Assembly: GCA_029262175.1 (NCBI GenBank)
Contig: JAJCZV010000017.1
Span: 1 to 64,000, forward strand
From: Gemmatimonadota bacterium
GTDB lineage: Bacteria > Gemmatimonadota > Gemmatimonadetes > Palauibacterales > Palauibacteraceae
DNA length: 64,000 nt
Direction of reading: 5' to 3'
Shown here: positions 63,709-64,000 of the stretch, piece by piece
Layout of the letters: each line of letters starts with the position of its first letter
Position numbering within the stretch: position 1 is the first letter of the stretch
Translations under genes and position numbers: made by a program
The notes under the pieces: model-generated
The model's input: only the letters and a program-made list of their open reading frames with translations
Database searches by the model: none
Told to the model about the DNA's origin: nothing

Positions 63709-64000
63709 ATGACCTCACCCGTCATCATCGCCGTTCTCGCCGTCTATCTCGTCCTTCTTCTCGCCATCGGGCTTTGGGGCGGGAAAGACTCGCACGACAT
63801 GGAAGGCTATTTCGCCGCGGGCAAAAAACTTCCGTCGTGGGTCCTCGCGTTCTCCTCCAACTCGACTGGTGAAAGCGCGTGGCTTCTTCTCGGTTTGACC
63901 GGCATGGGGTACGCGGTCGGAATGCATGCGCTTTGGGTCGTGGTCGGGGAGGTTCTAGGGGTCGCATTGGCATGGACATTTGTTGCGCGACCGTTCAAAG
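63709..64000 (+). CDS. Sodium:solute symporter, N-terminal part (cut by window edge)
   Basis: 97 residues of an SSS-family (PutP-like) symporter: first helix VIIAVLAVYLVLLLAIGLWGG, then SHDMEGYFAAGKKLPSWVLAFSSNSTGESAWLLLGLTGMGYAVGMHAL, the family's helix 2 signature. It continues beyond the window. It would import a solute (such as proline or an acid) with sodium. Confidence 0.9.
   Translation, partial: MTSPVIIAVLAVYLVLLLAIGLWGGKDSHDMEGYFAAGKKLPSWVLAFSSNSTGESAWLLLGLTGMGYAVGMHALWVVVGEVLGVALAWTFVARPFK

Overview
This is a GC-rich, gene-dense bacterial chromosome segment. About 62 protein genes are called; I saw no rRNA, tRNA, CRISPR array or insertion sequence. The gene mix suggests a free-living or host-associated member of Gemmatimonadota or a nearby phylum such as Acidobacteriota. 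It includes many secreted M20/M19/amidohydrolase enzymes, a TolB-propeller amidohydrolase, DUF1592/DUF1552 proteins, lipoproteins and a FloA/NfeD pair. That placement is inferred from gene families only; there is no phylogenetic marker in the window. Many adjacent same-strand genes overlap by 4 nt (ATGA or GTGA), so most clusters are probably true operons.

Layout. 1-7.1 kb (minus): a small membrane protein, a matrixin-like metallopeptidase, an M20 peptidase, a metallophosphoesterase and a one-module non-ribosomal peptide synthetase (C-A-PCP-TE, valine-like code) that runs off the left edge. 7.4-11.3 kb: lipoproteins, a strong intrinsic terminator, two tandem paralogues and dUTPase. 11.3-15.9 kb (minus): a drug/electrophile-stress operon (ABC-2 exporter, two-domain VOC dioxygenase-like protein, esterase, FMN reductase). 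16-20.6 kb (plus): a 1123-residue propeller-amidohydrolase and an FAD oxidoreductase.

20.8-27.6 kb (minus) is the most interesting region: a complete lasso-peptide cluster. It encodes a PqqD-like leader-binding protein (B1), a transglutaminase-like leader peptidase (B2), an HPr-kinase-like protein, an ABC exporter, a nucleotidyltransferase and an asparagine-synthetase-like cyclase. At the 3' end lies a 44-codon precursor gene (20828-20962) with the canonical Y-x2-P-x-L-x3-G-x5-T leader motif and a C-terminal serine. The kinase, nucleotidyltransferase and terminal serine together suggest a tail-modified lasso peptide of the paeninodin type.

27.7-38.8 kb: secreted amidase, thioesterase, acyl-CoA synthetase, SURF1, FloA/NfeD, hydrolase, MFS transporter and an AlkA-like glycosylase. 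38.9-45.6 kb (plus): a fatty-acid/acyl-CoA degradation operon (two crotonases, thiolase, 3-hydroxyacyl-CoA dehydrogenase, SDR, aminotransferase) with a 16-bp perfect palindrome just upstream. 45.6-54 kb: DinB-like and DUF1761 proteins, then a secreted module of creatininase-like, DUF1592-type cytochrome, DUF1552 and two ankyrin proteins. 54-64 kb: a flippase-like protein plus phospholipase D, dipeptidase, ABC-F ATPase, acyl-CoA dehydrogenase with an APH-like kinase, and the start of a sodium:solute symporter cut by the right edge.
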